DNA from: Streptomyces sp. DG2A-72
Lineage (GTDB): Bacteria; Actinomycetota; Actinomycetes; Streptomycetales; Streptomycetaceae
Direction of reading: 5' to 3'
Length of the DNA: 64,000 nt
Assembly: GCF_030499575.1 (NCBI RefSeq)
Contig: NZ_JASTLC010000001.1
Location: 9,200,001 to 9,264,000 of the forward strand
The notes beneath the pieces are model-generated. The model was not told where the DNA came from, searched no databases, and saw only the letters and a list, made by a program, of their open reading frames with translations. Below are positions 35,443 through 46,801 of this stretch, piece by piece. The position numbers were made by a program, and so were the translations under genes. Each line of letters opens with the position of its first letter. Position 1 is the stretch's first letter.

Positions 35443-36603
35443 ATGAAAGCGATCGTCGTGGGGGCGGGCATCGGGGGACTGGCCGCGACGCTGAGCCTGC
35501 GCAGGGCCGGCTGCGAGGTCACACTCATCGAGCAGACGCCGCGGTTCACCGAGATCGGTGCCGGGATCCAGCTGGCGCCCAACGCGACGCGGGTGCTGCG
35601 CCGGCTGGGCCTGCTCGACGCGGTCGCCGCGCAGGCGGTCCGGCCTCCGTACGTGAGTTTCCGGACCTGGTCCGACGGGGCCGAGATCTGCCGCTTTCCG
35701 ATCGGGCCGGAGGCCGAGAAGGAGTTCGGGGCGCCCTATCTGCAGATCCATCGGGCCGATCTGCACCAGGCGCTGGCGGACGCGGTGCCGGCCGAGTGCG
35801 TACGCCTGGACACCGTGGTCGTGGGGATCGATCAGGACGACACCGCCGCGTATGTGACGACCGGGAGCGGTGAGCGTCTGGCCGCGGACCTGGTCGTGGC
35901 CGCGGACGGGGTGCGGTCCCCGGCACGGCAGTGGCTCTTCGGCAAGGACGAGGCGGTCTTCTCCGGGACCGCCGCCTACCGGGCGCTGCTCCCGGCCGAC
36001 AAGGTGGCCGATCTGGACCTGCCGGAGTACGCCGGCTGGTTCGGACCGGGCCGGCACTTAGTCCACTACTGGGTGCGTCCCGGCCAACTGCTCAACGTCG
36101 TGGGCGTGTTCGACACTCAGGCGCCCGCGCAGGAGTCGTGGACCGCGCAGGCGGAGCCGGGAGAGCAACTGCGCACCTTCGACGGGTGGGACCCCCGGCT
36201 GCTCAGCGTCCTCGAACGCGCGGGTCAGGTCTTCCGGTACGGCATCTACACCCGTGTCCCGCTGGAGAGATGGAGCCTTGGGCGGGTGACGTTGCTGGGC
36301 GACAGCGCCCATGCGATGGTGCCGTTCCTTGCCCAGGGCGCGGCACAGGCGATCATGGACGCGGCCGTGCTGGGCGACGTCCTCGCGGAGGCGACGCCGG
36401 CCGAGGTGCCCGAAGCGCTCGACCGGTATGTGCGGCGGCGGCTCACGACCGCCACGGGCGTGCAGGCCGGTTCCGCTCGTGCGGGCCGGGACTATCACCT
36501 GCCGGACGGCCCCGAGGCCGAGGCGCGGAACGCCCGCTGGGTGGCGTACGCGGCCGAGAACAGGTTCGGTCCTCATGCGGTCGCGTGGGGCGTCGACGTC
36601 TGA
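35443..36603 (+). CDS. FAD-dependent aromatic monooxygenase
   Basis: A 386-residue class A flavoprotein hydroxylase. It has the FAD motif 'VVGAGIGGLAATLSLRRAG', 'GAGIQLAPNATRVLRRLGL', the 'VVAADGVRSPAR' DG motif, and 'VTLLGDSAHAMVPFLAQGA' (GD motif). The nearest known types are salicylate and 3-hydroxybenzoate hydroxylases; the substrate here is unknown. GGTCGGGGG precedes ATG 35443. Codon 206 (36058-36060) is TTA, so translation may depend on bldA. Confidence 0.88.
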   Translation: MKAIVVGAGIGGLAATLSLRRAGCEVTLIEQTPRFTEIGAGIQLAPNATRVLRRLGLLDAVAAQAVRPPYVSFRTWSDGAEICRFPIGPEAEKEFGAPYLQIHRADLHQALADAVPAECVRLDTVVVGIDQDDTAAYVTTGSGERLAADLVVAADGVRSPARQWLFGKDEAVFSGTAAYRALLPADKVADLDLPEYAGWFGPGRHLVHYWVRPGQLLNVVGVFDTQAPAQESWTAQAEPGEQLRTFDGWDPRLLSVLERAGQVFRYGIYTRVPLERWSLGRVTLLGDSAHAMVPFLAQGAAQAIMDAAVLGDVLAEATPAEVPEALDRYVRRRLTTATGVQAGSARAGRDYHLPDGPEAEARNARWVAYAAENRFGPHAVAWGVDV

Positions 36604-36650
36604 GCCATCCCACGGGAAAACGCTTGGACTCGGCCCGTCCGCCCGCGGGA

Positions 36651-36678
36651 CACTACGGCTTCTGCCCTGTCCGTAGTG
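36651..36678. repeat. Inverted repeat between monooxygenase and ABC gene
   Basis: Perfect 8-bp arms CACTACGG (36651-36658) and CCGTAGTG (36671-36678) around a 12-nt pyrimidine-rich centre. It lies 75 bp before the ABC transporter start. It could be an operator or weak terminator; no T-run follows. Confidence 0.45.
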
Positions 36679-36751
36679 GCGCGGACATCGAGGCAAGGGC
36701 ACCTCCTGACCGAGCACACGGCGGGCTGCCGTATGACACCACGGGGTTGAG

Positions 36752-38569
36752 ATGGGATCGCCTGAATCGGGTGAGTTACGCCGGGCCAAGGGCTCGGTGC
36801 TGCTCGCCCTTCGTTACTACGGACGGGAGTTGTCCCGGCTGCGATGGCTGACGCTGCCCGCGATGCTGCTGCCGGCGCTGGGCAACATCGGCATCGGCTA
36901 CCTCGCGCCGCTGGTCGTCGCGAAGCTGGTCGGCCGTATCGCCGGCGACACCGATGTCTCGCTCGGCTGGACACTGCCGTACGTCCTCGGCTTCGCCGGG
37001 GTCCTGCTGCTCGCGGAGACGCTCTGGCGCATCGGCCTGCACTGTCTGAACCGCGTTTCCGCCCGCAGCATCGAGCAGTTGTACGTGATCGGCATGGACG
37101 AGCTGTTCGCCAAGGACGCCGCGTTCTTCCACGACAACTTCGCCGGGGCGCTGACCAAGCGGGTCCTGAGCTTCGCCTCGCGCTTCGAGGATTTCATCGA
37201 CACGCTGACGTTCCAGGTGGTGGGCAGCTTCGTGCCGCTGCTGTTCGGGGCGGTCGTGCTGTGGCGCTACGAACCCCTGCTCGTCCTCGGGCTGCTGGCG
37301 ATGATCGCGTTGACGGCGCTGTGCGTGCTGCCGCTCATCCGCCGTCGGCAGGCGCTCGTCGACCAGCGCGAGGAGGCGATCGCCCGGGTGTCGGGCCATG
37401 TCGCCGACAGCCTGATGAACATGGACACCGTCCGGGCGTTCGCCGCCGAGGAACACGAGGCCGCCGAGCACCGGTCCCGGGTCGCCCGGTCGCGCCGGCT
37501 CACACTGCGGTCCTGGGACTACGGCAATCTGCGCATCGACACGCTGGTGGCGCCGATGTCCGTACTGACCAACGCACTCGGCCTGCTGGTCGCGGTCGCC
37601 CTCGCCGGGGGCACGCACGGCGTGGAGGCGGTCGTGGTCGCCTTCACGTACTACACGAACGCGACGCGGATCATGTTCGAGTTCAACCAGATCTACCGCC
37701 GTCTGGAGAGCTCGATGACGGAGGCCGCGCAGTTCACCGAACTGCTGCTGGTACGGCCGACCGTACTCGACCCGGTGGCTCCCGAGCCGGTGCGGCCCGG
37801 CGCCGCCGACGTCCGCTTCGAGCGGGTGACCTTCGCCCACGCGGGAGCGGAGCCGCTCTTCGAGCGCCTCGACCTGGCCGTGCCCAGCGGGACGAAGATC
37901 GGGCTCGTCGGCCGTTCCGGAGGCGGCAAGACCACACTCACCCGGCTGCTGCTGCGGATGACCGACATCGACGCCGGCCGGATCCTGGTCGGGGGACAGG
38001 ACATCAGCCGGCTGCGCCAGGCCGACCTGCGCGGTCTGATGGCCTACGTGCCGCAGGACCCGGCGATGTTCCACCGCACCCTGCGGGACAACATCGCGTT
38101 CGCCCGGCCGGACGCCACCGAGGCCGAGATCCGGCGGGCGGCTCAGGCGGCGCATGTCACGGAGTTCGCCGACGCCCTGCCGCACGGCTTCGACACCCTG
38201 GTGGGCGAGCGCGGGATCAAGCTGTCCGGCGGACAGCGCCAGCGGGTCGCTCTCGCCCGGGCGATCCTGCGCGACGCGCCGATCCTGCTGCTCGACGAGG
38301 CGACCAGCGCCCTGGACTCCGAGAGCGAGATCCTCGTGCAGGAAGCGCTGTGGCGGCTCATGGAGGGGCGGACGGCGCTGGTGGTGGCCCACAGGCTGAG
38401 CACGGTCGCCACCATGGACCAGCTCGTCGTCCTCGACCGCGGACGGATCGTCGAGCAGGGCACGCACCAGGAACTGCTCGCGTCGGACGGGACGTACGCG
38501 AAGCTGTGGCAGCACCAGTCGGGCGGCTTCCTCGACGACACCGCCCCTGACTACAGCACGAGCCCCTGA
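36752..38569 (+). CDS. ABC exporter, fused permease and ATPase
   Basis: A 605-residue half-transporter. The N-terminal membrane domain has about six helices; the ATPase domain has Walker A 'GRSGGGKTT', signature 'LSGGQRQRVALARA', Walker B 'ILLLDEATSALD' and switch 'VVAHRLST'. Probably a homodimer exporting a lipid, drug or peptide; cargo unknown. Codon 9 (36776-36778) is TTA. It follows the flavin monooxygenase, which also carries TTA, so both may be under the same developmental control. Confidence 0.9.
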   Translation: MGSPESGELRRAKGSVLLALRYYGRELSRLRWLTLPAMLLPALGNIGIGYLAPLVVAKLVGRIAGDTDVSLGWTLPYVLGFAGVLLLAETLWRIGLHCLNRVSARSIEQLYVIGMDELFAKDAAFFHDNFAGALTKRVLSFASRFEDFIDTLTFQVVGSFVPLLFGAVVLWRYEPLLVLGLLAMIALTALCVLPLIRRRQALVDQREEAIARVSGHVADSLMNMDTVRAFAAEEHEAAEHRSRVARSRRLTLRSWDYGNLRIDTLVAPMSVLTNALGLLVAVALAGGTHGVEAVVVAFTYYTNATRIMFEFNQIYRRLESSMTEAAQFTELLLVRPTVLDPVAPEPVRPGAADVRFERVTFAHAGAEPLFERLDLAVPSGTKIGLVGRSGGGKTTLTRLLLRMTDIDAGRILVGGQDISRLRQADLRGLMAYVPQDPAMFHRTLRDNIAFARPDATEAEIRRAAQAAHVTEFADALPHGFDTLVGERGIKLSGGQRQRVALARAILRDAPILLLDEATSALDSESEILVQEALWRLMEGRTALVVAHRLSTVATMDQLVVLDRGRIVEQGTHQELLASDGTYAKLWQHQSGGFLDDTAPDYSTSP

Positions 38570-38583
38570 GCGCAGCGGAAAAG

Positions 38584-38626
38584 CACGATGTCCAGGGCGG
38601 CCACGCGGGCAGCCCTGGACATCGTG
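38584..38626. terminator. Bidirectional terminator, 15-bp perfect hairpin
   Basis: Arms 38584-38598 and 38612-38626 are perfect complements (CACGATGTCCAGGGC with its reverse complement) around a 13-nt loop. It sits between the convergent ABC transporter and katG genes and would stop transcription from both sides. Confidence 0.85.
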
Positions 38627-38636
38627 ATCAGAAGGC

Positions 38637-41325
<2,689 letters not shown>

Positions 41326-41332
41326 GCCGCAG

Positions 41333-41386
41333 AACCTATCCTCAAGAACACGAACGATTCAAGAAAACGACTGATTCTAATTTCGT
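41333..41386 (-). promoter_or_regulatory. furA-katG promoter and probable FurA operator
   Basis: On the minus strand TTGAAT (41362-41357) and TAGGTT (41338-41333) are 18 bp apart, ending 7 nt before the furA ATG. Around the -35 region lies an AT-rich block unusual for this genome, with two GATTC elements (41356-41360 and 41373-41377) 17 bp apart. This is the expected place for FurA binding, but the operator itself is inferred. It also lies in the shared region with the divergent DUF899 gene. Confidence 0.55.
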
Positions 41387-41473
41387 GTCGTGTCGGGGCA
41401 CGGTGGTGGACGGGCTCGCGAGGGACAAGCATGGGGCGGGAGACCCGGCACGACAACAGTGAGGAGAGCCGCG

Positions 41474-42274
41474 ATGACGACGACCGGAAACCTGCCCGAA
41501 GTGGTGTCCCGCGAGGAGTGGCTGGCCGCCCGCAAGACGCTGCTGGCCGAGGAGAAGGAGCTGACCAGGGCGCGCGACCGGCTCAACGCCGACCGCCGGC
41601 GACTGCCGATGGTCCGCGTCGACAAGCCGTACACCTTCGAGGGCCCGGACGGGACGGTCGGCCTGCTCGACCTGTTCGAGGGCCGGCCGCAGCTGGTCAT
41701 GCATCACTTCATGTGGATCTACGACATCGACGCCGACGGCACGGAGCACCCCCGTGACCACGGCTGCTCCAGCTGCTCCTCCGCCGCCGACCAGATCCCC
41801 GCCCGGCTGCGTCAGCTGCACGTCCGGAACACCACGCTGGTCGCGGTGTCCAGGGCGCCGTACGCCAAGATCGCCGCGTACCGCGACCGGATGGGCTGGA
41901 CGTTCCCCTGGTACTCCTCGGCGGGCAGCGACTTCAACTACGACTTCCACACCACCCTCGACGAGCGCGTGGCGCCGGTGCTGCTCGGCTACCGCACCGA
42001 GGCCGAGCTCGCCGCCGTGGGAATGCCGTGGGAGGCGAGCTGGCGGGGCGACTATCCGGGCATCAGCGCGTTCCTCCGCGTCGACGACGAGGTCTTCCAC
42101 ACCTACTCCACCTTCGGCCGCGGCATCGAGGAGTTCCACAACTGCGACAACTACCTCGACCTCACCCCGCTCGGCCGCCAGGAACCCTGGGAGGAGCCGA
42201 AGGGCCGCGCGGTCCCACTCGGCCTGGAGGTCGGGGGCCCGGCGATGCGGCTCCCGGACGAGTACGACGTCTGA
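41474..42274 (+). CDS. DUF899 thioredoxin-like protein
   Basis: A 266-residue DUF899 protein, a thioredoxin-fold relative of unknown function. It has 'PKVVSREEW'-like start ('LPEVVSREEWLAARKTLL'), 'LVMHHFMWIYD', a Cys pair 'GCSSCSSAADQ' at the thioredoxin active-site position, and 'AGSDFNYDFH'. Divergence from furA-katG hints at a role in oxidative stress. AGGAGAGCCGCG precedes ATG 41474. Confidence 0.85.
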   Translation: MTTTGNLPEVVSREEWLAARKTLLAEEKELTRARDRLNADRRRLPMVRVDKPYTFEGPDGTVGLLDLFEGRPQLVMHHFMWIYDIDADGTEHPRDHGCSSCSSAADQIPARLRQLHVRNTTLVAVSRAPYAKIAAYRDRMGWTFPWYSSAGSDFNYDFHTTLDERVAPVLLGYRTEAELAAVGMPWEASWRGDYPGISAFLRVDDEVFHTYSTFGRGIEEFHNCDNYLDLTPLGRQEPWEEPKGRAVPLGLEVGGPAMRLPDEYDV

Positions 42275-42329
42275 CTCACCGTGGTGATCGAGGTCCCGGC
42301 GCCAGTCCCCCCGCGACCAGGCGCCCGAC

Positions 42330-42434
42330 TGTGGGCGCGCCCCGAAGGGGCGCGGGGCTGTATCGATTTGCGGCTCCGCCGCGTGGGCGCGACCAGCCAC
42401 GACGAGCCCGCAGACAGCCAACGGCCCATCGCGG
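42330..42434 (-). repeat. Dispersed intergenic hairpin repeat, copy 2
   Basis: In reverse orientation it carries the same blocks as copies 1 and 3: GTGGCTGGTCGC, GCGGCGGAGCCGCA, ATACAGCCCCGCG and a GCGCCCC/GGGGCGC hairpin (42337-42353). It lacks the extra middle block of copies 1 and 4. It lies between the convergent DUF899 and NUDIX genes and probably works as a terminator there. Confidence 0.8.
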
Positions 42435-42498
42435 CAATTCCGGCGGCGCGCGCCGCACGCACCACCCCCGCGCCGACGATGACGACGGACACGACCGC

Positions 42499-43035
42499 TC
42501 AGCTCACGCAGCCCACATGTGCCAGTGCCTGCTTCAGGAGGACCCCCTGCCCGCCCGGCATGTCGTTCTGCACTGCCGGTGACAGGGCCTCCTGGGGGCT
42601 GAACCAGACGAGGTCGAGGGCGTCCTGGCGGGGGCGGCAGTCGCCGGTGACCGGGACGACGTAGGCGAGGGACACCGCGTGCTGACGGGGGTCGTGGTAG
42701 GGCGTGATGCCCTGGGTGGGGAAGTACTCGGCGACCGTGAAGGGCTGGAGGGACGTCGGGACGCGGGGCAGCGCCACCGGGCCGAGGTCCTTCTCCAGGT
42801 GGCGCAGAAGGGCGTCCCGGACCCGCTCGTGGTGCAGGACACGGCCGGAGACCAGCGACCGGCTGACCGTTCCGTCGGGTCCGATGCGCAGCAGCAGGCC
42901 GATGCTGCTGACTTCGCCGCTGTCGTCGACGCGCACGGGCACGGCCTCGACGTACAGGATCGGCATGCGGGCGCGCGCCATCTCGAGCTCATCGGCGGAC
43001 AGCCAACCGGGCGTGGTTTCGGTCATGTCAGACAT
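42499..43035 (-). CDS. NUDIX-like (DUF4916) protein
   Basis: A 178-residue protein with a NUDIX-like fold. The region 'GRVLHHERVRDALLRHLEK' lies where the NUDIX box is expected but lacks the usual REUXEE acidic cluster, so hydrolase activity is doubtful. It is the last gene of the three-gene operon with the glutamine-synthetase-like and amidohydrolase genes (15 nt gap). Confidence 0.65.
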   Translation of the reverse strand: MSDMTETTPGWLSADELEMARARMPILYVEAVPVRVDDSGEVSSIGLLLRIGPDGTVSRSLVSGRVLHHERVRDALLRHLEKDLGPVALPRVPTSLQPFTVAEYFPTQGITPYHDPRQHAVSLAYVVPVTGDCRPRQDALDLVWFSPQEALSPAVQNDMPGGQGVLLKQALAHVGCVS

Positions 43036-43050
43036 TGCTTGATCATACTT

Positions 43051-44178
43051 TCAGGAGTTGGCGGAAAACCGGTAGACCCGGCGGGCGTTGTCCCGCCCGG
43101 CCCAACGGGCGGCACGCAGCGCGTCCGGCAGACTCAGCTCGTCGGCGTCCACCCGGTCCTGCAGCAGCCCGGCCAGCCCCTGCCGGAAGGCCACCGCGCC
43201 GAGCAGGTAGAACTCGGCCAGACCATAGGCGTCGGAGCTGTACAGCAGCTTGCGGTACGGAGTGATTTCCAGGGCCTCCTCCAGGACCGCCCGGGCCCGG
43301 ACCGGCCCGACGTGGTGCAGGGTCAGCCCCACATCGAGGTACACCTGCTCGAACACCGCGGCCAGATAGGCGGCCTGCCGCTGGTACGGCCAGCAGTGCA
43401 GCAGGAGGACGGGGATCGTGCCCTTCGTCAGGTGCAGCCAGTCGGTCAGGAGGGCAGGGTCCGCCCGATGCAGACGGATGTCGTCGTCGCCGAAGCCCGT
43501 GTGCAGTTGGAGCGGCAGCCCCAGCTCCACGGCAGTCCACAGCAGATGCCGTACGAGAGCGGGGTGCGCGAGTCGGCCACCTGCGCCGAGCCATTGACGG
43601 GCCGCCTCGGTGACCTCCGCGTCCGTGGGGCGGGCCGGATTCAGGTCGAAGCCGGTGCGATAGGCGGCGACAGACTTCACGGCCACCACGCCCGGACGTC
43701 GTACCGCCGACTCCGCCGCCGCTCGGAACATGCGCGCGTACTCGTCCGGTTCCACCCCCTCGGCCGCGACCGCCTCAGCGACGGATTCCAGTCGTACGAC
43801 CTCGAAGGCGTCCGCGTCCGCCGCCTCCGCCAGCTCCGCCGGAGTGGTCAGCCGGGCCGGGGTGTAGCCGGTGTCGACACAGAACACCTCCGTCCGCGCG
43901 GCCGTGAGGAAGCGGCGGTTCACGTCGCACGCGCCCAGCTCCGTGCGCCGGGCCAGGTACGCGTCGGCGGGTGCGTGCCGGGGCAGGTCGAGGAGGGGAG
44001 CGCAGTGGCGGCGGACGGCCGTGCCGACGGGTGTGTCGAATGTCGAGATGCCCGGCCAGGTGTCGCCTTCGGTGAGCAGGGACTCGAAGCTCTCGCGATC
44101 GAGATCGGCCGTGGTGACGCCGTGGCAGTGATGGTCGAACAGGGGCAGCGCGGCCAACTCGTCCTGGACGGCGCCCAT
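43051..44178 (-). CDS. Amidohydrolase (FluG N-terminal-like)
   Basis: A 375-residue TIM-barrel amidohydrolase. Metal ligands likely include 'FDHHCHG' near the N-terminus, 'LQLHTGFGDDD', 'LLLHCWPYQR' and 'LLYSSDAYGLAEFYLLG'. The same domain fused to a glutamine-synthetase domain makes up fungal FluG and plant NodGS; here the two are separate genes one base apart. It probably cleaves or decarboxylates a small substrate linked to the adjacent ligase. Confidence 0.8.
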   Translation of the reverse strand: MGAVQDELAALPLFDHHCHGVTTADLDRESFESLLTEGDTWPGISTFDTPVGTAVRRHCAPLLDLPRHAPADAYLARRTELGACDVNRRFLTAARTEVFCVDTGYTPARLTTPAELAEAADADAFEVVRLESVAEAVAAEGVEPDEYARMFRAAAESAVRRPGVVAVKSVAAYRTGFDLNPARPTDAEVTEAARQWLGAGGRLAHPALVRHLLWTAVELGLPLQLHTGFGDDDIRLHRADPALLTDWLHLTKGTIPVLLLHCWPYQRQAAYLAAVFEQVYLDVGLTLHHVGPVRARAVLEEALEITPYRKLLYSSDAYGLAEFYLLGAVAFRQGLAGLLQDRVDADELSLPDALRAARWAGRDNARRVYRFSANS

Positions 44179-44179
44179 G

Positions 44180-45565
44180 TCAGTACTTCCAGCGGTACGC
44201 CGCCGCGATCCGCTCGTCGTCCAGTCCGGCGACGGCCGCGATCTCCCCGAGGCGTACGGCGGTCACCGCGTCGGCGAGGACCGGGCCCAGGGCGGTGCGC
44301 AGCCGTTCGTCCTCGCGGAACTCCTCGACCGACTCCGCCAGCGAGGTGGGCAGCCGGCGCACCGCCTCGCCCAGGCGTGCCGGGTCGCCGGTGATCTCCT
44401 CGGGCAGGGGCGCCGACGACGTCACTCCGTCCAGTCCGGCCGCGATCAGGCAGCCGAGGGCGAGATACGGGTTGGCGGCCAGGTCGACCGGCTTGACCTC
44501 GAGGTTCGCCGCCTGGTCGCGCAGGCCTGCCGTACCGGTGACGACGCGTACCGCCGCCTCGCGGGTCTCGTGGCCCCAGGTGGTGAACACCCCGGCCCAC
44601 TGGGAGGGTTTGAGCCGCAGATGGCTCGCCGGGCTCGGGGCGGTGACGGCCGTGAGGGCGGGCAGGTGGGTGAGGATCCCGGCCGCGAAGGACTCCGCCT
44701 CGGCCGTCATGCCGTACCGGCCCGCGCCGCCGGAGTGCAGGTTCGCGCCGTCGCGCCAGCCGGAGAGGTGGATGTGGCCGCCGTTGCCGACGCCCTGCGC
44801 GGACACGGCCGGGGCGAAGGAGACGACCAGCCCGTGGCGCTGCGCCACCGCCCGGACGGTCTGCCGCACCAGCACACTGCGGTCGGCCGCCGCCACCGGG
44901 TCGAGCGCGCCCACCGAGATCTCGAACTGCCCTGCCGCGTACTCGGGATGGAGCTGCTCGACGTCCACGCCCTGCGCCGCGCACGCCGCCAGCAGGTCGG
45001 CCGTGTAGTCGCTCAACTCCACCTGCCGGACCGCCCCGTACGCCGGACCGGACACCGCGGGCACGAACTCCCCGTCCGCCGTGGGCCCCCGGCCCACCGC
45101 CCACTCGATCTCGACCGCCGCCCGGAAGGTGATGCCGTGCCGCTCGGCCGCGTCGGCGACGATCCGGCGCAGGAAGGTGCGGCTGCATGCGGGATGCCGC
45201 TCGCCGTCCTGGGTGATCCGGTCGACCGGCGCCCACGCCCAGCCGGGCTGTCCGGCCAGGGCGACCAGTTGGTCCAGGTCGGGGTAGAGACGCAGATCGC
45301 CGTCGGGCGAGCCGAGGACGTCGGTGGAGACGATGGAGTCGTCGGCCAGGAACGTGTCGAAGACCGGCGACATGCCGACGCCCCAGGCCGCCGCGGAGGC
45401 GAGCTTGGCGGTGGGGACTGCCTTCACCCGCCCGATGCCCGCCGTGTCGACGTAGGCCAGGACGACGCCGTGCACACCCCGGCCGGACAGCTCACCGCTC
45501 AGCGCGGTGGCCCGTTCGACATCCCCGGGACGCCCTCCGGGGACGGGGTCGGCAAGGGTGGTCAT
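44180..45565 (-). CDS. Glutamine-synthetase-family ligase
   Basis: A 461-residue relative of glutamine synthetase. It has the ATP/metal-site motifs 'GNGGHIHLSGWRDG' and 'LRLKPSQWAGVF' with 'NPYLALGCLIAAG', and lacks the Tyr adenylylation loop of GlnA. Streptomyces GlnA-like proteins of this kind attach glutamate to amines such as polyamines or ethanolamine. Coupled to the amidohydrolase and NUDIX gene, it is probably a gamma-glutamyl ligase in amine catabolism, not the main glutamine synthetase. Confidence 0.83.
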   Translation of the reverse strand: MTTLADPVPGGRPGDVERATALSGELSGRGVHGVVLAYVDTAGIGRVKAVPTAKLASAAAWGVGMSPVFDTFLADDSIVSTDVLGSPDGDLRLYPDLDQLVALAGQPGWAWAPVDRITQDGERHPACSRTFLRRIVADAAERHGITFRAAVEIEWAVGRGPTADGEFVPAVSGPAYGAVRQVELSDYTADLLAACAAQGVDVEQLHPEYAAGQFEISVGALDPVAAADRSVLVRQTVRAVAQRHGLVVSFAPAVSAQGVGNGGHIHLSGWRDGANLHSGGAGRYGMTAEAESFAAGILTHLPALTAVTAPSPASHLRLKPSQWAGVFTTWGHETREAAVRVVTGTAGLRDQAANLEVKPVDLAANPYLALGCLIAAGLDGVTSSAPLPEEITGDPARLGEAVRRLPTSLAESVEEFREDERLRTALGPVLADAVTAVRLGEIAAVAGLDDERIAAAYRWKY

Positions 45566-45628
45566 ACGTCCTCCTCGGCGGACTCGGCGGCTAAACGCTC
45601 CGCTGAAGGCCGGTGCGTCACGTGCGGG

Positions 45629-45708
45629 TCCGGTTGTGGCTGGTCGCGCCCACGCGGCGGAGCCGCATATTGATACAGCCCCGCGCCCCTTCGGGGCGCT
45701 ACCGAACT
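45629..45708 (+). repeat. Dispersed intergenic hairpin repeat, copy 3
   Basis: Nearly identical in core to copy 2: GTGGCTGGTCGCGCCC, GCGGCGGAGCCGCATATTGATACAGCCCCGCG in two adjoining blocks, and the GCGCCCC/GGGGCGC hairpin at 45683-45699. Its 3' end overlaps the last codons of the methyltransferase on the opposite strand, supplying the stop codon. It also lies just upstream of the ligase gene. Confidence 0.8.
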
Positions 45709-46541
45709 TCGCTAGACCGGTCTTGGGGCAGGGGTTTCACGGCCACCGCGCCGAACTGCGGTACCGCGGCGGGCAGGCCGGGCCCTGCGCGCCACTGGGA
45801 GCACGGCACCATGCCCGGGTCGAGCAGTTCCAGTCCGTCCAGGAAGGCGGCTATGTCTGCGCGGCTGCGGGCCGTGATCGGCGGGGTGGCGTTCTCGTTC
45901 CAGAACTTCATCGCCGGGATCTGGCCCTCGCCGCCCAGGTCCGCGTCGAAGGTGGGGTGCGTCAGGACCAGGAAGCTGCCGGAGGGGACGGCCTCCATGA
46001 CGCGGCTCACGATGTGCCGCGCCTTGTCGGTGTCCAGCACGAAGTTGAGGATGCCCAGCATCATCACGGCGACGGGACGGGTGAAGTCGAGGTTCCGCGC
46101 GGCGCGTTCCAGGATCGCGTCCGGGTCGTGCACGTCCGCGTCGATGTAGTCGGTGACGCCCTCGGGGGTGCCGGTCAGCAGTGTGCGGGCATGGGCGAGC
46201 ACGATCGGGTCGTTGTCGACGTACACGATCCGTGCCTCGGGCGCGATGCGCTGGGCGATCTCATGGGTGTTCTCGGCCGTCGGCAGCCCGGTGCCGATGT
46301 CGAGGAACTGCCGTACTCCACGCTCACCGGCGAGGAACCGCACGGCACGGCCGAGGAATTCACGGTCCGCGCGGGCGATGTCCCGGATCACCGGGAACAT
46401 GGTCGCCACGTGCTCGCCGACCTGCTGGTCGACCTCGTAGTTGTCCTTGCCGCCGATCCAGTAGTTCCACACGCGCGCGTTGTGCGCCACTGCGGTGTTC
46501 AGCCTCGGCGACCCGCCCGGCGGGGTGTGGCTCTCGCTCAA
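45699..46541 (-). CDS. DUF574 S-adenosyl methyltransferase
   Basis: A 280-residue protein of the actinobacterial DUF574 (SAM methyltransferase) family: 'ARVWNYWIGGKDNYEVDQQ', 'RQFLDIGTGLPTAENTHE', 'RIVYVDNDPIVLAHAR'. The targets of this family are unknown. TTG at 46541 is chosen because GAAGGAG lies 6 nt before it; the reading frame extends to 46748 but the extra residues are low-complexity. The stop codon lies in the dispersed repeat, so the C-terminus may have been redefined by insertion. Confidence 0.85.
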   Translation of the reverse strand: MSESHTPPGGSPRLNTAVAHNARVWNYWIGGKDNYEVDQQVGEHVATMFPVIRDIARADREFLGRAVRFLAGERGVRQFLDIGTGLPTAENTHEIAQRIAPEARIVYVDNDPIVLAHARTLLTGTPEGVTDYIDADVHDPDAILERAARNLDFTRPVAVMMLGILNFVLDTDKARHIVSRVMEAVPSGSFLVLTHPTFDADLGGEGQIPAMKFWNENATPPITARSRADIAAFLDGLELLDPGMVPCSQWRAGPGLPAAVPQFGAVAVKPLPQDRSSEVR

Positions 46542-46703
46542 CTCTGCTCCTTCGCGCGCCCGCGGCCGTCGCCGCCATTGTGCCGTCCGATGATCAGCAT
46601 GTCCCGGAAACGGCCTCAGCAGAAGAGCGCGTGGCATGGCCGGAGAGGGAGATCGGCCGAGCTCGCCCCCGAGGCATCTTGCTACCGGTGAGTACCCCGG
46701 CCG

Positions 46704-46732
46704 TGTGACGCGTGCGGCGCCTGAGGTAGGGT
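46704..46732 (+). promoter_or_regulatory. Candidate promoter of the P450 gene
   Basis: TGTGAC (46704-46709) and TAGGGT (46727-46732) are separated by exactly 17 bp, a good fit to the main Streptomyces sigma factor. The distance to the start codon at 46802 is about 70 nt. No other pair of hexamers in the divergent region looked better. Confidence 0.45.
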
Positions 46733-46801
46733 CCCCTGCGATCCGCAACCACTCACAGGCTGCAGACCGCTACAGGCGGTGTCGAAGGGGGCGGCAGCAT
46801 C

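Noticed and set aside
42679..44394. 571-codon plus-strand frame
   Set aside because: Antisense to the NUDIX-like and amidohydrolase genes, which have clear motifs and correct codon bias on the minus strand.
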